A program made the position numbers and the translations under genes. Positions 1-8,668 of a DNA stretch of 64,000 nucleotides are shown here, in pieces (the first letter of the stretch is position 1; every line of letters starts with the position of its first letter). A model generated the notes under the pieces. It did no database searches. It saw only the letters and a list, made by a program, of their open reading frames with translations, and had not been told where the DNA came from. The stretch is from Actinomyces sp. oral taxon 171 str. F0337 (GTDB lineage Bacteria; Actinomycetota; Actinomycetes; Actinomycetales; Actinomycetaceae), in contig NZ_CP040005.1 in NCBI RefSeq assembly GCF_005696555.1, forward strand, positions 2,046,001 through 2,110,000, in the 5' to 3' direction.

Positions 1-22
1 TCTACCATTGAGCTACACCCGC
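1..22 (-). tRNA. tRNA-Gly, 5' part only (runs off the window)
   Basis: The reverse complement of the first 22 bases reads as the acceptor arm, D-arm start and TGGTAGA D-loop of a tRNA. The 5' end is at position 22 and the rest lies outside the window. The GCGGGTGTAGCTCAATGG start is typical of actinobacterial tRNA-Gly. The anticodon is not visible, so the isotype is an inference. Confidence 0.75.
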
Positions 23-56
23 ATGGATGAAGGGGTTCACCCCTCCACCGGCGGCC

Positions 57-221
57 TCACTGCTCGATGAGGCCCTCCTTGTAGGCCCGCGCCAGACGGC
101 GAGGCACAGAGATCTCGCGGCCCTGGACGCGGATGGTGTTGAGCTCGGTGAGCTTGGCCTTCCACTGTGAGCGGCGGTTGCGGGTGTTGCTGCGGGACAT
201 CTTCCGCTTCGGCACTGCCAT
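57..221 (-). CDS. rpmF: 50S ribosomal protein L32
   Basis: This gene encodes a 54-residue basic protein of the large ribosomal subunit. It begins [17 protein letters not shown], the conserved N-terminus of L32, and ends [12 protein letters not shown]. The length is normal for the family. No zinc-binding cysteine pairs are present, so this is the cysteine-free (C-) form, as in the mycobacterial RpmF. In organisms that carry both forms, the C- paralogue replaces the zinc form when zinc is scarce; whether a second copy exists here cannot be seen. The ATG at 221 is preceded by a GAGGAG ribosome-binding site. The gene lies just upstream of the tRNA-Gly on the same strand and is divergent from the YigZ gene. 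Confidence 0.95.
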   Translation of the reverse strand: MAVPKRKMSRSNTRNRRSQWKAKLTELNTIRVQGREISVPRRLARAYKEGLIEQ

Positions 222-376
222 GGGCCCGCTCCTCTCTCATGAACCTGGGGATCGGACGACCCCTCGAAACTGGACCGAGGGACACCATAACGACATCGCC
301 GGGACCACTTCCAGTCCAGGACCGCCTCAACGCGTGTGACATCAGTCCCGCAACCGTCCCGTGCGAGGATCATCTC

Positions 377-1189
377 ATGGCTCCGCACGCCCTTCGCACA
401 CCATCGCACCAGCCGTCTCAGGAGCAGGGATCCTCCGGGCTCATCACTCTGGCTCACGGGGAGCAGCCCGAGATCGACGTGGAGATCAAGAAGTCCCACT
501 TCCTGGCGCGCGCCTGCCGCACGGACTCCATGGACGAGGCCCGCGGCTTCATCACGAGCGTGCGCTCCACCTACCCCGACGCGCGCCACCACTGCTCGGC
601 ACTGACACTCACCGACCTCTCGGACGGGCACTCCCTGGCCTCCCCTCCCCCACCCACCGAGCGCTCCAACGACGACGGCGAGCCCTCCGGTACGGCCGGC
701 CAGCCCATGCTCGACGTGCTGCGGGGAACGGGGCTGGCGAACACGACCGTCGTCGTCACCCGCTACTTCGGCGGAACACTCCTGGGAACCGGCGGACTGG
801 TGCGCGCCTACTCCGAGGCAACCGCTCAGGCGCTGCGAGCGGCCGCGCGCGTCACCCTGACCCGGCTTCATTTGTGGGACCTGCGGGTGCCGGTGGCTCA
901 GGCCGGCCGGATCGAGGCGGACCTGCGCTCCCGCGATCGCACCGCGGCACTGGGGCCGATGGTGGAGGACAGCACCCCCGCCCCAACCATTCACGTCGAG
1001 GAGACGATCTGGGGACCGACCCACGCCGTCCTCGTGCTGGCCACGTCCTGCGCCGATCCCGCACTCCTGCAGGCCCCACTGGCCGCCCTGACTCGCGGCG
1101 AGGGGACGGCCGAACCGGCCGGCAGCCGACTGGTCGAGATCCCTGCGCCCCGGCCTGATACCCAGGGACAAGATCCGCTGATCCCCTGA
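377..1189 (+). CDS. YigZ/IMPACT family protein (UPF0029)
   Basis: The 270-residue product matches the bacterial YigZ/IMPACT family. The N-terminal UPF0029 domain carries the conserved KKSHFLARA start, a DDGEPSGTAGQP loop (residues ~95-106) and the VTRYFGGTLLGTGGLVRAY core. A smaller C-terminal ferredoxin-like domain follows. Members resemble the regulator of eIF2-alpha kinases in eukaryotes and have been proposed to bind RNA or ribosomes in bacteria; no enzymatic reaction is established. The ATG at 377 was chosen because upstream in-frame residues are non-conserved and overlap the rpmF promoter region. A proline- and serine-rich insertion (SLASPPPPTERS) sits between two core strands. Family assignment is firm, function is not. 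Confidence 0.88.
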   Translation: MAPHALRTPSHQPSQEQGSSGLITLAHGEQPEIDVEIKKSHFLARACRTDSMDEARGFITSVRSTYPDARHHCSALTLTDLSDGHSLASPPPPTERSNDDGEPSGTAGQPMLDVLRGTGLANTTVVVTRYFGGTLLGTGGLVRAYSEATAQALRAAARVTLTRLHLWDLRVPVAQAGRIEADLRSRDRTAALGPMVEDSTPAPTIHVEETIWGPTHAVLVLATSCADPALLQAPLAALTRGEGTAEPAGSRLVEIPAPRPDTQGQDPLIP

Positions 1190-1386
1190 AACGCCCTCAC
1201 GGCGTGCACCGGTTCTTGACGGGCGCGCGACCACGATGCGAGCAGATGACGGACGGATGTGGCGATCACTGTCGGACACGGGGTAAGGTTTCGCCAGCAG
1301 CCGGGGCACCACGCCTCGGAAGAGCTGAAGAGCAGTTCACGCCCAGGCAGGCGCAGCCAGTCGCCGTGAGGAACAGAGGAGGACCC

Positions 1387-1467
1387 ATGATGGTTAAGGC
1401 CGTCATGTGCACCATGTCCTCGCCCTCCGTGCCTGTTGCGCCCGCGTGCTGCTGCCGGTGTCAGTAG
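1387..1467 (+). CDS. Cysteine-cluster leader peptide upstream of cysK
   Basis: A 26-residue open frame starts at ATG 1387 (a second ATG follows at 1390). It sits behind an excellent AGAGGAGG ribosome-binding site and ends PACCCRCQ-stop. Four of the last six residues are cysteine, in a run of three Cys codons, an Arg codon and one more Cys codon. This is the architecture of a cysteine-sensing leader peptide: ribosomes short of Cys-tRNA would stall at the cluster and alter expression of the downstream genes. Polycysteine upstream ORFs ahead of sulfur genes are known from mycobacteria. The next genes, cysK and cysE, make cysteine, so the fit is strong. Too short for reliable homology; the call rests on position, start signal and composition. 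Confidence 0.8.
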   Translation: MMVKAVMCTMSSPSVPVAPACCCRCQ

Positions 1468-1710
1468 GGCGCCAGGCCACGACATCTGTGCGCGTACCGC
1501 TGCGCGCATGCCCGGCGCTCCCGGAGCAGGCGGTCACACCTGCTGTTTGAGCCACTCCGTACGACGTGGCCACCTCTGACGGATGCGGACCGTCCCCATT
1601 ATTTCTCTTCCTGTTACGAGCTCTTGCGGGCCCGGCGTCGCCTCATCACGTGGCTCCGCCGGTCGCCGTCACCACGGGGCTCACCCAACCCACACCCGAA
1701 GGACATCACT
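1468..1710 (+). promoter_or_regulatory. cysK leader region, putative attenuation segment
   Basis: This 243-base untranslated stretch lies between the cysteine leader peptide and cysK. It is GC-rich with several short complementary stretches (for example GGCGCTCC/GGAGC near 1511-1525) but I cannot derive a unique alternative pairing by eye. The cysK ribosome-binding site (GAAGGA at 1699-1704) lies 6 bases before the ATG. The role in attenuation is inferred from the leader peptide alone. Confidence 0.45.
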
Positions 1711-2640
1711 ATGACGTACGCACCCGACGCAACCGCCCTGGTCGGCAACACTCCCCTGGTCCGTATCAACCGCGTCACCGACGGCGCCCCCGCCACTGTC
1801 CTGGCCAAGGTCGAGGCCTTCGAGCCTGCCGCCTCGGTCAAGGACCGCATCGCCCTGTCCATCGTGCGCGCCGCAGAGGAGTCCGGCGACCTCAAGCCCG
1901 GCGGCACCATCGTGGAGGCGACCTCCGGGAACACCGGAGTCGGCCTGGCCATGGTGGGAGCGGCCCTGGGCTACAAGGTCATCATCACCATGCCCGAGAC
2001 CATGTCCAAGGAGCGCCGGGCCATCATGCGCGCCTTCGGTGCGGAGCTGGTGCTGACCACCGATGGCGGCGTGGCCGGGGCGGTCAAGCGCGCCGAGGAG
2101 ATCCAGGCCGCCACCCCCAACTCGATCCTCGCCTCCCAGTTCAGCAACCCGGCCAACCCCAAGATCCACCGAGAGACCACAGCCCGGGAGATCCTGGAGC
2201 AGACCGGGGGTGACATCGACGTCTTCGTGGCCGGGATCGGCACCGGGGGCACTCTGACCGGCGTGGGCCAGGTACTGCGTCAGGAGAAGCCCGGGGTGAA
2301 GATCTACGGCGTCGAGCCCTCCGAGTCGCCGCTGCTGAGCGAGGGCCAGGCCGCTCCCCACAAGATCCAGGGCCTGGGCCCCAACGTGATTCCCGAGATC
2401 CTCGACCAGGGCATCTGGGACGAGCTGCTCCATATCGAGTCCGACGTCGCCATCACCTACGCACGCCGCGCAGCGGCGGAGGAGGGGCTCCTTGTGGGGA
2501 TCTCCTCGGGCGCCGCTCTGGCCGCCGCCAGCGAGCTGGCCAGGCGCCCCGAGCTGGAGGGCAAGACCATTGTCACCGTCCTGCCGGACACCGGTGAGCG
2601 CTACCTGTCCACGCCTCTGTTCAAGGACTACCTCGACTGA
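1711..2640 (+). CDS. cysK: Cysteine synthase A (O-acetylserine sulfhydrylase)
   Basis: The enzyme makes L-cysteine and acetate from O-acetyl-L-serine and sulfide, using pyridoxal phosphate in the cytosol. The 309-residue protein has the normal length. PLP is held by Lys44 in the ASVKDRI motif, and the phosphate by a TSGNTG loop (residues ~70-75). A GTGGTLTG loop and a C-terminal ISSGAA segment complete the fold-type II signature. The ATG at 1711 was chosen because it follows GAAGGACATCACT and gives the typical start of the mature family; an upstream in-frame extension is unconserved. The gene is followed by cysE, whose product supplies O-acetylserine, and is preceded by a cysteine-rich leader peptide that probably makes expression respond to cysteine supply. 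Confidence 0.96.
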   Translation: MTYAPDATALVGNTPLVRINRVTDGAPATVLAKVEAFEPAASVKDRIALSIVRAAEESGDLKPGGTIVEATSGNTGVGLAMVGAALGYKVIITMPETMSKERRAIMRAFGAELVLTTDGGVAGAVKRAEEIQAATPNSILASQFSNPANPKIHRETTAREILEQTGGDIDVFVAGIGTGGTLTGVGQVLRQEKPGVKIYGVEPSESPLLSEGQAAPHKIQGLGPNVIPEILDQGIWDELLHIESDVAITYARRAAAEEGLLVGISSGAALAAASELARRPELEGKTIVTVLPDTGERYLSTPLFKDYLD

Positions 2641-2646
2641 CGCTCA

Positions 2647-2686
2647 CCGACGGCGGCGAGCCTGGGAACAGGCGAGCCGCCGTCGG
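2647..2686 (+). terminator. Strong hairpin between cysK and cysE
   Basis: An 11-bp perfect stem (CCGACGGCGGC, 2647-2657, with 2676-2686) continues after a two-base mismatch into a 5-bp GCCTG/CAGGC stem and a GGAA-type loop. The 3' side reads TGTTGT, only weakly T-rich. It lies 7 bases after the cysK stop and 80 bases before cysE, so it could be a partial terminator or an mRNA processing/stability hairpin that lowers cysE output. Confidence 0.65.
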
Positions 2687-2766
2687 TGTTGTCACCGGCG
2701 CTGCGGGTGAGGTGAAGGCTCACAAGCCGACCTGGGCCGCACCGTCACCCATCAGAGGAGCAGACC

Positions 2767-3342
2767 ATGCACAACTCCAAACGGTCCCTTCTGGACCTGG
2801 CCCGCGAGGACCTGGCCACGGCCCGCAAGCGCGATCCCGCCGCCCGCTCCAGCGTAGAGGTGGCCCTTCTCTACCCGGGTGTCCACGCCCTGTGGGCGCA
2901 CCGGGCCGCCCACAAGCTGTGGCACAAGGGGCACCGCTTCGCGGCGCGCGCCCTGTCTCAGGCCGCCCGCAACTTCACCGGTATCGAGATCCACCCGGCT
3001 GCGAAGATCGGTGAGCGCTTCTTCATCGACCACGGCATGGGCGTGGTCATCGGTGAGACCGCCGAGGTCGGCAACGACGTCCTGCTGTTCCACGGGGTGA
3101 CTCTGGGCGGGGTGTCGATGAGTCCCGGCAAGCGTCATCCCACCATCGGCAACGATGTGCAGATCGGCGCCGGCGCCAAGGTCCTGGGGCCGGTCGTCGT
3201 CGAGGACGGGGCCAAGGTGGGTGCCAATGCGGTCCTGGTGAAGAACCTTCCGAGGGGCTATGTCGCCGTGGGCGTGCCCAGCCGGGCCCGTGATCCTCGC
3301 ACCGACCCCGAGCTCATGATGGACCCGACCATCTACATCTGA
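2767..3342 (+). CDS. cysE: Serine O-acetyltransferase
   Basis: This enzyme transfers acetyl from acetyl-CoA to L-serine, the first step of cysteine synthesis. The product is 191 residues, the shorter actinobacterial/Gram-positive form without the long E. coli-type N-terminal domain. The left-handed beta-helix hexapeptide repeats run from about residue 75 onward ([18 protein letters not shown], then [13 protein letters not shown]). The catalytic His lies in the DHGMG segment and the GVTLGG turn is conserved. A C-terminal tail ending in isoleucine is typical of enzymes that dock into the CysK active site, so a cysteine synthase complex is plausible. The ATG at 2767 has an AGAGGAG ribosome-binding site. 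It probably shares the cysK promoter. Confidence 0.95.
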   Translation: MHNSKRSLLDLAREDLATARKRDPAARSSVEVALLYPGVHALWAHRAAHKLWHKGHRFAARALSQAARNFTGIEIHPAAKIGERFFIDHGMGVVIGETAEVGNDVLLFHGVTLGGVSMSPGKRHPTIGNDVQIGAGAKVLGPVVVEDGAKVGANAVLVKNLPRGYVAVGVPSRARDPRTDPELMMDPTIYI

Positions 3343-3368
3343 CTACATCTGAGTGACTACATCTGAGT
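3341..3368 (+). repeat. 14-bp tandem duplication at the cysE stop
   Basis: GACTACATCTGAGT occurs twice head to tail (3341-3354 and 3355-3368), directly after the CTACATCTGA that contains the cysE stop codon. This looks like replication slippage at the gene end. No function is suggested. Confidence 0.8.
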
Positions 3369-3460
3369 TGCGTCTCAGCGGCCCGGCGACCGCCTCACAC
3401 CGTCCCCCGAGCTTTCCGACGTACCCCGGGGTCGCCCGTTGAATGCACTCGTGCACCCGG

Positions 3461-4759
3461 TCAGCGGGCGATCACCCCGGTGGCCAGGTCGCGCAGGCGC
3501 TTGAAGACCCTGCCGCCGGAGGCACGTGAGCCGTCATGCTCGTACTCGCTGGTGATCCAGGTGCGCAGACCGGGGATGAGCGCTGCCGTCTCCAGGGAGG
3601 TGGTCATCGGCACGAACACGTCGCGGGCGTAGATGGCGGCCGCCCCGGGGGTCGTCGTGGCCTTGAGGCGGGCCGGGTCGTAGAGCGCCGGCCACTCGTG
3701 CGCAGCCAGGAGGTCGGCCACCTCCAGCCAGGGATGCAGACCGGTGTCCTCAATGAACACCTCACGGCGCACGTGCTCACCTGTCAACAGGGTGGGGTCG
3801 TCATCGAAGACCGCAGGGCGCACCCGCTGGGCGGCCCAGTCGGTGGTGCCGGTATCGGCCCAGCAGGACTCGTGGATGACGGCGTAGAGCGGGAACCTGC
3901 CGCCGAAGGGCAGGCACTGCCCCAGGTCGTAGCGGAAGGCCCAGGAGTCGGGGGCGCGTTCCAGGAGGTAGTGGATCGTGTCCGCTCCCCCGGCCCCTCC
4001 CAGCAGGGCGCCGAGCGAGCGCAGGCGCTCAGGTCCGACGAGGTCCCCACCTGCCGTCCTCAGCTCGCCCCGACCGGCCTTCGCCGCCAGGGACGCCATC
4101 CGGTCACGGTCCTGCGGGAAGCGGGCGTAGTACTCCTCGCTCTTGGCACGCATCGCCTCGTAGCTGAGGGCGTAGACCTCGTCGATACTGTACCCGACGG
4201 CGGGCAGACCACCGGTGATGTAGACGCTCTCCAGGCTCTGGGCGTGCTCGGACAGGTACCGGGTGACGCAGAACCCTCCGAAGGACTGCCCCAGCAGGCT
4301 CCAGCGCTCCAGGCCCAGGGCACGGCGCAGGTCCTCGCAGTCCTCCACGATCTCGTCGGCGCGCAGGTGAGTGAGCAACCGAGCGGTGTCTGCGGGGGTG
4401 CCGGCGGCATCGGGCCGGTCCACCGGGCTGGAGGCACCGGTGCCGCGCTGGTCGATGAGGATGAGCCGGTGATGCTCCAGGACCGCGCCGATCCAGCCGA
4501 GCCCGGAATCGGCGCTGGGGCGCGGCGCCTCACAGCCCGGTCCGCCCTGGAGGAAGACCAGTGGGGACCGGGAGATCGGGTCGATGCCAGCAGCAGAGAT
4601 CTCACGGGCGCAGACGGTGATGGAGCTCGTGCCGTCCGGGCCTGTGTCCCCCTGCCCGCTGCGGTCCAGGGGAACGGTCAGGCGGTGGTCGCGGGTCAGC
4701 AGGCCGGCAGTCGAGGAGGACCAGCTCGAGGAGTGCAGGGAGGGCGAGGCGTTCGGCAT
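3461..4759 (-). CDS. Alpha/beta hydrolase, proline iminopeptidase-like (S33 family)
   Basis: The 432-residue protein belongs to peptidase family S33, whose members release N-terminal proline or hydrolyse other small amides and esters. The oxyanion loop GGPG is at residues 72-75, the DQRGTG motif at ~103-108, and the nucleophile Ser159 lies in GQSFGG. The catalytic His is probably in the SEYEHDG segment near the C-terminus. There is no signal peptide, so it acts in the cytosol. The length matches actinobacterial prolyl aminopeptidases rather than short esterases. It is the last gene of a same-strand group with rpiB and nei, 40 bases after nei. Substrate specificity cannot be fixed from sequence alone. 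Confidence 0.87.
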   Translation of the reverse strand: MPNASPSLHSSSWSSSTAGLLTRDHRLTVPLDRSGQGDTGPDGTSSITVCAREISAAGIDPISRSPLVFLQGGPGCEAPRPSADSGLGWIGAVLEHHRLILIDQRGTGASSPVDRPDAAGTPADTARLLTHLRADEIVEDCEDLRRALGLERWSLLGQSFGGFCVTRYLSEHAQSLESVYITGGLPAVGYSIDEVYALSYEAMRAKSEEYYARFPQDRDRMASLAAKAGRGELRTAGGDLVGPERLRSLGALLGGAGGADTIHYLLERAPDSWAFRYDLGQCLPFGGRFPLYAVIHESCWADTGTTDWAAQRVRPAVFDDDPTLLTGEHVRREVFIEDTGLHPWLEVADLLAAHEWPALYDPARLKATTTPGAAAIYARDVFVPMTTSLETAALIPGLRTWITSEYEHDGSRASGGRVFKRLRDLATGVIAR

Positions 4760-4799
4760 GGCGCCACCTTAGTGGGGTTCGGAGGGTCCTCAACCGGTT

Positions 4800-5801
4800 T
4801 CAGCGGGCCTGGCAGGTCGGGCACCAGAAGAGTCGGCGGGACGCCACCTCCCGCTCCGCCACCGGGGTCCCGCAGCGCAGGCAGGGACGACCGGTGCGGT
4901 GGTAGACGTACCAGCGGCCGGCCTCCGGGTCGTCGGGCGGCAGGGGGGCGGGGACGTCGTCGAGGTCGACGGTGGTGATGAAGCCTGTGGCCACCCCGTA
5001 CTCCATAAGGGGGCGCAGGTCCTCCCAGATGGCCCGCAGCCGCTCCTCGCTGATGCGGTTGCCCGCGCGGAAGGGCGAGATCCCGACCCGAAAGAGGGTC
5101 TCGGCGCGGTAGATGTTGCCCGCCCCGGCGATGACGGCCTGGTCCATGAGCAGCTCCCCGATGCTCTTGCGCCGGGAACGCGCCTTGGCCACGAAGGCCT
5201 CGACGTCGGCGTCGGCGCGCAGCGGGTCCGGGCCGAGGCGGCGGCGCACGGCGGCCACGCCCTCGGCGTCCAGCAGCTCGCAGGCCGCCGGTCCGGTCAG
5301 GTCGGCGACCCCGTGCTCGCCGAGCAGTCGCAGTCGCACCGCGCCACGCGGCTCGGGCGGCTCCCACTCGTCGGGGTCAGGCCCGTGTGCGCCGGCGTCC
5401 TGACCTCCTGGCTCGAGGTCCCCGCCGTTCAATCCGGCCAGAGCCGACCCTCCCCCGCCCTTGAGGGCATGCTCGCCGCGCTCACCGACGCGCCGACGCG
5501 GCGCTCCGATGGCATGGGGCGCCGTGAACTCACGGTCACCGTCGAAGGTCCACGACCCGTAGAGGCCCAGGTGGATCCGCAGCCAGGTGACGGAGGTGTC
5601 GTCGAGGGACATGTCGGCGCGAGGGCCGAAGGGCAGGAAGAGGTGCTTGCCATGGGCCTGACTGCCCAGGAGGACCTGGCCGTCCAGACGGCTCGCCCCG
5701 TCGGCGAAACGCCCCTGCGGTGAGCACGCGCGCAGGTTCTGACCACCGTAGAGCTCGTCGAGGGCGGCGGCGAGCCGGTGGATGGTGTGTCCCTCCGGCA
5801 C
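4800..5801 (-). CDS. Fpg/Nei-family DNA glycosylase-lyase (endonuclease VIII type)
   Basis: This base-excision repair enzyme removes oxidised pyrimidines or purines and nicks the abasic site. The mature protein starts with MPEGHT, where Pro2 is the Schiff-base nucleophile and Glu3 the general acid. An H2TH domain follows in the middle (LLMDQAVIAGAGNIYRAETLF). A C-terminal zinc finger is present with two CxxC pairs (CLRCG and CPTCQ). The protein has 333 residues, longer than usual. The extra length is a low-complexity Gly/Pro-rich insert at about residues 107-150 within the N-terminal domain, likely a surface loop. MPEGHT rather than MPELPE points to the Nei branch. It begins 2 bases after rpiB and is probably cotranscribed with it. 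Confidence 0.92.
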   Translation of the reverse strand: MPEGHTIHRLAAALDELYGGQNLRACSPQGRFADGASRLDGQVLLGSQAHGKHLFLPFGPRADMSLDDTSVTWLRIHLGLYGSWTFDGDREFTAPHAIGAPRRRVGERGEHALKGGGGSALAGLNGGDLEPGGQDAGAHGPDPDEWEPPEPRGAVRLRLLGEHGVADLTGPAACELLDAEGVAAVRRRLGPDPLRADADVEAFVAKARSRRKSIGELLMDQAVIAGAGNIYRAETLFRVGISPFRAGNRISEERLRAIWEDLRPLMEYGVATGFITTVDLDDVPAPLPPDDPEAGRWYVYHRTGRPCLRCGTPVAEREVASRRLFWCPTCQAR

Positions 5802-5803
5802 GC

Positions 5804-6307
5804 TCAGGCCCCGGTGGGGGTGATCACGCCGCTGGGATCTGCGACTGAGGCGGCGTCATGAGCACGACTCTCGTAGTCGGAGAGCTGGGCGATGCGACGC
5901 GCGTGACGCTCGTCCCCGCTGAAGGGCTCGGCGAGGAAGGCATCGATGATCGCCAGGCCCGCCCCCAGATCATGCATGCGACCGCCCAAGGCGACGACGT
6001 TGGCGTTGTTGTGCTGCCGGGCGAGTCGGGCGGTCTCAATCGACCAGGCCAGTGCCGCTCGCACCCCGTCGACCTTGTTGGCGGCGATCTGCTCTCCGTT
6101 GCCGCTGCCCCCGAGAACAATGCCAAGACTCCCGGCGTCGGCCACGACGGCCTCCCCACAGTCCAGGCAGAAGGCGGGGTAGTCGTCATCCGGGTCGTAG
6201 GAGTGGGCTCCATGGTCGACGACGGTGTGCCCCTCTTTCCTCAAGTGCTCGATCACGGCGCTCTTGAGCTCGAATCCAGCGTGGTCGGAGGCGATATGGA
6301 TGCGCAT
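5804..6307 (-). CDS. rpiB: Ribose-5-phosphate isomerase B
   Basis: RpiB interconverts ribose 5-phosphate and ribulose 5-phosphate in the non-oxidative pentose phosphate pathway. The 167-residue protein has the N-terminal SDHAGFELK phosphate/substrate motif and GGSGNGEQIAANK. In this motif the base is a glutamate rather than the cysteine of the E. coli enzyme, which is the actinobacterial (M. tuberculosis-like) subtype. HNNANVVALGGR is also conserved. The ATG at 6307 gives the standard start MRIHIASDH. It heads a three-gene same-strand run with nei and an S33 peptidase, with 2- and 40-base gaps. It is divergent from the M13 peptidase gene, with a promoter region of about 100 bases between them. 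Confidence 0.95.
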   Translation of the reverse strand: MRIHIASDHAGFELKSAVIEHLRKEGHTVVDHGAHSYDPDDDYPAFCLDCGEAVVADAGSLGIVLGGSGNGEQIAANKVDGVRAALAWSIETARLARQHNNANVVALGGRMHDLGAGLAIIDAFLAEPFSGDERHARRIAQLSDYESRAHDAASVADPSGVITPTGA

Positions 6308-6405
6308 GGGCAGAATTGTGCCTCACGCGAACAGCGCTTCGCACCATGAGGGCACGGGTGCCGTCAGGACGCCCGACAGCACCGGACCGGGTTAGCGTGT
6401 CCGCT

Positions 6406-8589
6406 ATGACTGACGCCTCCGCGACCTCACCGACGCCCACCGGCTCCTCGTCCGACTCACCGGCCCGGCGCTCTCAGCCGGCGAGCACCCCCGACCCCAC
6501 TGCCGACGAGGTTCTCGCCGGAGTGCTGGAGACGGCGCACACAGATACCTCCATCCGCCCCCAGGACGATCTGTTCCGATTCGTCAACGGCCAGTGGCTC
6601 GCCACCGCCGAGATCCCGGCGGACCGCCCCAGCAGTGGCGCCTTCACCACGTTGCGCGATGAGGCCGAGGCCGCCTGCCGCCAGATCGTCGAGGAGCTTG
6701 CCGAGCACTTCTCCTCCGTTGCGCCCGAGACGGCCCCGGAGGTCCTGACCACCAACCGGGGCCGAGTCGGAGCCCTCTACGAGGCCTTCATGGACGAGGC
6801 CCACCTGGAGGAGCTCGGGGCCGAGCCACTGGCTGAGGAGCTGACGCCAGTACTGGATGCCTCCTCCAAGGAGGAACTGGCACGAGTGCTGGGAGGGATG
6901 ACCCCGATCGGTTTCATGGGCATGGTTGGTGCGGATGTCGAGGTCGACATCAACGACCCGGAACGCTACACGAGCTGGATCGGCCAGTCGGGGCTGGGCC
7001 TGCCGGACGAGTCCTACTATCGCGAGGAGGCTCAGGCCCCGCTGCGCCAGGCCTACGTGGCGCACGTGGCCAGGATGCTTGCGCTGGCGGGTCTGGCGGA
7101 GTCCTTCGGCGCCCCTGGTGAGGACCTCGCTGAGCGGATCATGGCCGTGGAGACCGCCCTGGCCAAGGGTCACTGGGACCGCGTCACCTGCCGTGACGTG
7201 GAGAAGATGAACAACCCGATGTCCTGGCAGGAGATCGTGGACTCGGCCCCGGGCCTGCCCTGGCACGAGTGGCGCGAGGGGATTCGCGCGGCCGCCCGAA
7301 CCGCAGGCATCGAGGAGACCGCCTTCCTCGACGAGGCCATCGTCACCCAGCCCGACTACCTCCCCCACGCGGCCGGAGTCTGGCAGGAGACCGACCTGGA
7401 GGATCTCAAGGCCTGGACGGCCTGGCACGTCGTTCACGGGCGCGCCACCCTGCTGTCAGGCGCCTTCGTGGAGGAGAACTTCGACTTCTACGGCCGCACG
7501 CTCCAGGGGACTGACGAGCTGCGGCCCCGGTGGAAGCGCGGCGTCGGCCTGGTGGAGTCCTGCCTGGGCGAGGCGCTGGGCGAGATCTACGTGGAGCGGC
7601 ACTTCCCACCGTCGCACAAGTCGATGATGGAGGCCCTGGTGGGCCGGCTCATCGAGGCCTATCGCCGGTCCATCTCCTCGCTGGAGTGGATGAGTCCGGC
7701 CACGCGGGAGCGGGCCCTGGAGAAGCTGGCGCTGTTCACCCCCAAGATCGGCTACCCGGTGCGCTGGCGCGACTACTCCGCCGTCAAGGTCGTCCCCGGG
7801 GACGTCCTGGCCTCGGTGCGCAGTGTGGAGCGGGCCGATATGGTCTACTCGCTGAGCAAGCTGACCAAGCCGGTGGACCGCGACGAGTGGCACATGACCC
7901 CGCAGACGGTCAACGCCTACTACAACCCCACCATGAACGAGATCGTCTTCCCCGCCGCGATCCTTCAGCCGCCCTTCTTCGATCCGCAGGCCGACGACGC
8001 CGTGAACTACGCGGGGATCGGCGCTGTCATCGGCCATGAGATCGGCCACGGCTTCGATGACCAGGGCTCCACCTTCGATGGCACCGGAAAGGTCAGCGAC
8101 TGGTGGACCTCGGAGGACCGGGAGGCCTTCACCGAGCGCACGAGCGCGCTCATCAGCCAGTACGACGCCTACACGCCCGAGGTCGTCGTCGCCAAGCACC
8201 GGGCAGCGGGCACGGAGGAGACGGAGATCCCGCACGTCAACGGCGCTTTGACCATCGGGGAGAACATCGGCGACCTGGGTGGCCTGGGCATCGCCCTCAA
8301 GGCCTATTCCTTGGCCCTGGCCGACGCCGGCGTCTCCTCCGTGGAGGAGGCCCCAGTCATCGACGGACTCACCGGTCTGCAACGCTTCTTCTACTCCTGG
8401 GCACGGATCTGGCGCTCCAAGAGCCGTCCGGACTACGCCGAGCTCCTTCTGACCGTTGATCCGCACTCGCCGGCGGAATTCCGTTGTAACGGAATCGTGC
8501 GCAATGTGGAGGCCTTCTACAAGGCCTTTGAGGTGGATCCCAAGGACGCCTTGTGGCTGGCTCCGAACGAAAGGGTGTCAATTTGGTAA
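6406..8589 (+). CDS. M13 (neprilysin/PepO) family zinc metalloprotease
   Basis: The 727-residue protein is a full-length peptidase M13. The N-terminal domain (residues ~45-430) is followed by the catalytic domain with the HEIGH zinc motif (His544 and His548, catalytic Glu545). The third zinc ligand Glu619 and Asp623 lie in GENIGDLGG. NAYYNPTMNEIVFPAAI and the C-terminal CNGIVRN are also typical. No signal peptide or membrane segment is present, so it is most likely a cytosolic oligopeptidase, as in many actinobacteria. The ATG at 6406 was chosen because the ~30 residues before it overlap the rpiB start region and look non-coding. The first 40 residues are Ser/Pro/Thr-rich and probably disordered. 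Confidence 0.93.
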   Translation: MTDASATSPTPTGSSSDSPARRSQPASTPDPTADEVLAGVLETAHTDTSIRPQDDLFRFVNGQWLATAEIPADRPSSGAFTTLRDEAEAACRQIVEELAEHFSSVAPETAPEVLTTNRGRVGALYEAFMDEAHLEELGAEPLAEELTPVLDASSKEELARVLGGMTPIGFMGMVGADVEVDINDPERYTSWIGQSGLGLPDESYYREEAQAPLRQAYVAHVARMLALAGLAESFGAPGEDLAERIMAVETALAKGHWDRVTCRDVEKMNNPMSWQEIVDSAPGLPWHEWREGIRAAARTAGIEETAFLDEAIVTQPDYLPHAAGVWQETDLEDLKAWTAWHVVHGRATLLSGAFVEENFDFYGRTLQGTDELRPRWKRGVGLVESCLGEALGEIYVERHFPPSHKSMMEALVGRLIEAYRRSISSLEWMSPATRERALEKLALFTPKIGYPVRWRDYSAVKVVPGDVLASVRSVERADMVYSLSKLTKPVDRDEWHMTPQTVNAYYNPTMNEIVFPAAILQPPFFDPQADDAVNYAGIGAVIGHEIGHGFDDQGSTFDGTGKVSDWWTSEDREAFTERTSALISQYDAYTPEVVVAKHRAAGTEETEIPHVNGALTIGENIGDLGGLGIALKAYSLALADAGVSSVEEAPVIDGLTGLQRFFYSWARIWRSKSRPDYAELLLTVDPHSPAEFRCNGIVRNVEAFYKAFEVDPKDALWLAPNERVSIW

Positions 8590-8668
8590 ATATCCTGGAC
8601 ATTCGGAATCAAGCCCGAGCAGCCAAAACTCGTTGTTCGATTTAGGAGAATCCACAACTACTCACGAC

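Noticed and set aside
2..1312. 436-codon minus-strand frame at the window start
   Set aside because: Antisense to the YigZ gene and overlapping rpmF; low-complexity composition typical of GC-rich shadow frames.
1566..2213. 215-codon Arg/His/Gly-rich frame over the start of cysK
   Set aside because: Shadow of cysK in another frame, with composition typical of such artefacts.
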